Positions 6,352 to 7,279 of a DNA stretch of 7,279 bases are shown here, piece after piece. The notes below the pieces were generated by a model that had not been told where the DNA came from, ran no database searches, and saw nothing but the letters and a program-made list of their open reading frames with translations. Every line of letters starts with the position of its first letter. The stretch's first letter is position 1. Origin of the DNA: Chloroflexota bacterium (lineage in GTDB: Bacteria > Chloroflexota > Dehalococcoidia > DSTF01 > JACRBR01); NCBI GenBank assembly GCA_016213125.1, contig JACRBR010000297.1:1-7279 (forward strand), read 5' to 3'. Both the position numbers and the translations under genes were made by a program.

Positions 6352-7279
6352 ATGGAGATACAAGCGGCGGACGCGGGGCTCTCGACGGAGCGGTTGGGGC
6401 GCATCACCGAGCACCTGAACCGGCACTACATCGAGCCGGGGAAGATCGCCGGGTGCCAGACGCTGGTGGCGCGACACGGGCACGTCGCGCACTTCTCGTC
6501 GCTGGGCTACATGGACCGCGAGCGGAAACGGCCGATGGCGGAGGACACCATCTTCCGCATCTTCTCGATGACCAAACCCATCACGTCCGTCGCGCTGATG
6601 ACGCTGTATGAGCAAGGGTATTTCCAGCTGAACGACCCGGTGCACCGCGTGATCCCCGAATGGCGGGACCAGCGCGTGTACGTCTCGGGCGAAGGCGAGG
6701 AGATGGAGACGCGCGAGCCGAAGCGGCCGATGACATTCCGTCACGTGCTGAGCCACACAGGCGGACTCTCGTACGGGATGACGCGACATCCCGCTGACCG
6801 GGCATACGGCGGGGCGCAGGTGATACGCGGGCGCGGTGAGACCCTGCGCTCGTTTGTGGAGAAGCTGGCGCACGTGCCCCTGCGGTACGACCCGGGCGAG
6901 CGGTGGATGTACTCGTACTCGACCGACGTGTGCGGGTACCTGGTGGAGGCCATCAGCGGAAAGCCGTTCGACGAGTACCTGCGGGAGACGATCTTCGAAC
7001 CGCTGGGGATGCAGGACACGGCGTTCATGGTGGCGCCGGAGAAGGCCGGCCGGCTGACCGCAAACTACCAGCGGCAGCCGGACAAGACGCTACAGCTGAT
7101 CGACGACCCCGCGACGAGCGGGTACCTCAGGATGCCGACCTTCTTCTCGGGCGGAGGCGGGCTGACGGGGACGACAGCCGACTACCTGCGCTTCTGCGAG
7201 ATGCTGCGGCGCGGCGGCGAGCTGGACGGCGCGCGAATCCTCGGTTCCCGGACGATCGAGCTGATGACGAAGAACCACC
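6352..7279 (+). CDS. Serine beta-lactamase-fold hydrolase / esterase (class C, EstB-like), 3' end missing
   Basis: The first 309 residues of the protein are visible and the frame is open to the window edge. The family (beta-lactamase / penicillin-binding transpeptidase fold) contains esterases, carboxypeptidases and lactamases acting through an acyl-serine. The SxxK motif is FSMTKP at 71-76, with nucleophile Ser72 and Lys75. HVLSHTGGLSYG (131-142) is a family signature. The second catalytic motif is MYSYSTDVCGY at 186-196, with Tyr187 as the likely base. It has Tyr189 where class C lactamases have Asn, as recalled for EstB-type esterases. FFSGGGGLTGTTADYLRF (264-281) probably supplies the third motif, which is GGGG here rather than KTG. 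No signal peptide is present, so it is probably cytoplasmic, which argues against an antibiotic-resistance role. The substrate is unknown. It is transcribed away from the CoA-transferase gene. Confidence 0.92.
   Translation, partial: MEIQAADAGLSTERLGRITEHLNRHYIEPGKIAGCQTLVARHGHVAHFSSLGYMDRERKRPMAEDTIFRIFSMTKPITSVALMTLYEQGYFQLNDPVHRVIPEWRDQRVYVSGEGEEMETREPKRPMTFRHVLSHTGGLSYGMTRHPADRAYGGAQVIRGRGETLRSFVEKLAHVPLRYDPGERWMYSYSTDVCGYLVEAISGKPFDEYLRETIFEPLGMQDTAFMVAPEKAGRLTANYQRQPDKTLQLIDDPATSGYLRMPTFFSGGGGLTGTTADYLRFCEMLRRGGELDGARILGSRTIELMTKNH

Noticed and set aside
6310..6873. A 187-codon minus-strand frame opposite the serine hydrolase
   Set aside because: No domain pattern, and it lies opposite a gene with clear SxxK and YSYSTDV motifs.

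Overview
The window is about 7.3 kb of GC-rich bacterial DNA with tightly packed genes. The binding protein has a lipobox, and the high GC content and gene types would fit a Chloroflexota or Actinomycetota genome. No rRNA or taxonomic marker gene is present, so this placement is an inference.

Most of the window (positions 79-4349, minus strand) is one ABC importer operon of the carbohydrate uptake-1 / UgpBAEC type. Reading in the direction of transcription, it encodes an ATPase (UgpC/MalK type), two inner-membrane permeases (UgpA and UgpE type) and a lipoprotein substrate-binding protein (UgpB type). The three junctions overlap by 1, 11 and 4 bp, so the genes are almost certainly cotranscribed and probably translationally coupled. 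A possible further operon gene begins just after the binding protein and runs off the left edge. The permeases closely resemble UgpA and UgpE, but the binding protein departs from E. coli UgpB at some expected ligand-contacting positions. Glycerol 3-phosphate is therefore a family-based guess at the substrate, not an established one.

A 149-bp gap holding a small hairpin and a candidate operon promoter separates the importer from a minus-strand gene for an acetyl-CoA hydrolase/transferase family protein (4499-5812). That gene has no Shine-Dalgarno sequence. Instead, a TANNNT box lies 7 nt before the ATG, inside a 7-bp inverted repeat, which suggests leaderless or regulated initiation. An unrecognised small minus-strand reading frame (about 5840-6085) lies just upstream of it.

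From 6352 to the right edge, divergently on the plus strand, is most of a serine beta-lactamase-fold hydrolase (class C / EstB-like esterase family). It has a recognisable SxxK motif and its own candidate promoter and ribosome binding site. It is cut off by the window end.

I found no RNA genes, mobile elements or CRISPR arrays, and nothing that amounts to a new biological system. The most interesting points are the initiation region of the CoA-transferase gene, the divergent binding-protein pocket and the ATPase-first, binding-protein-last operon order.
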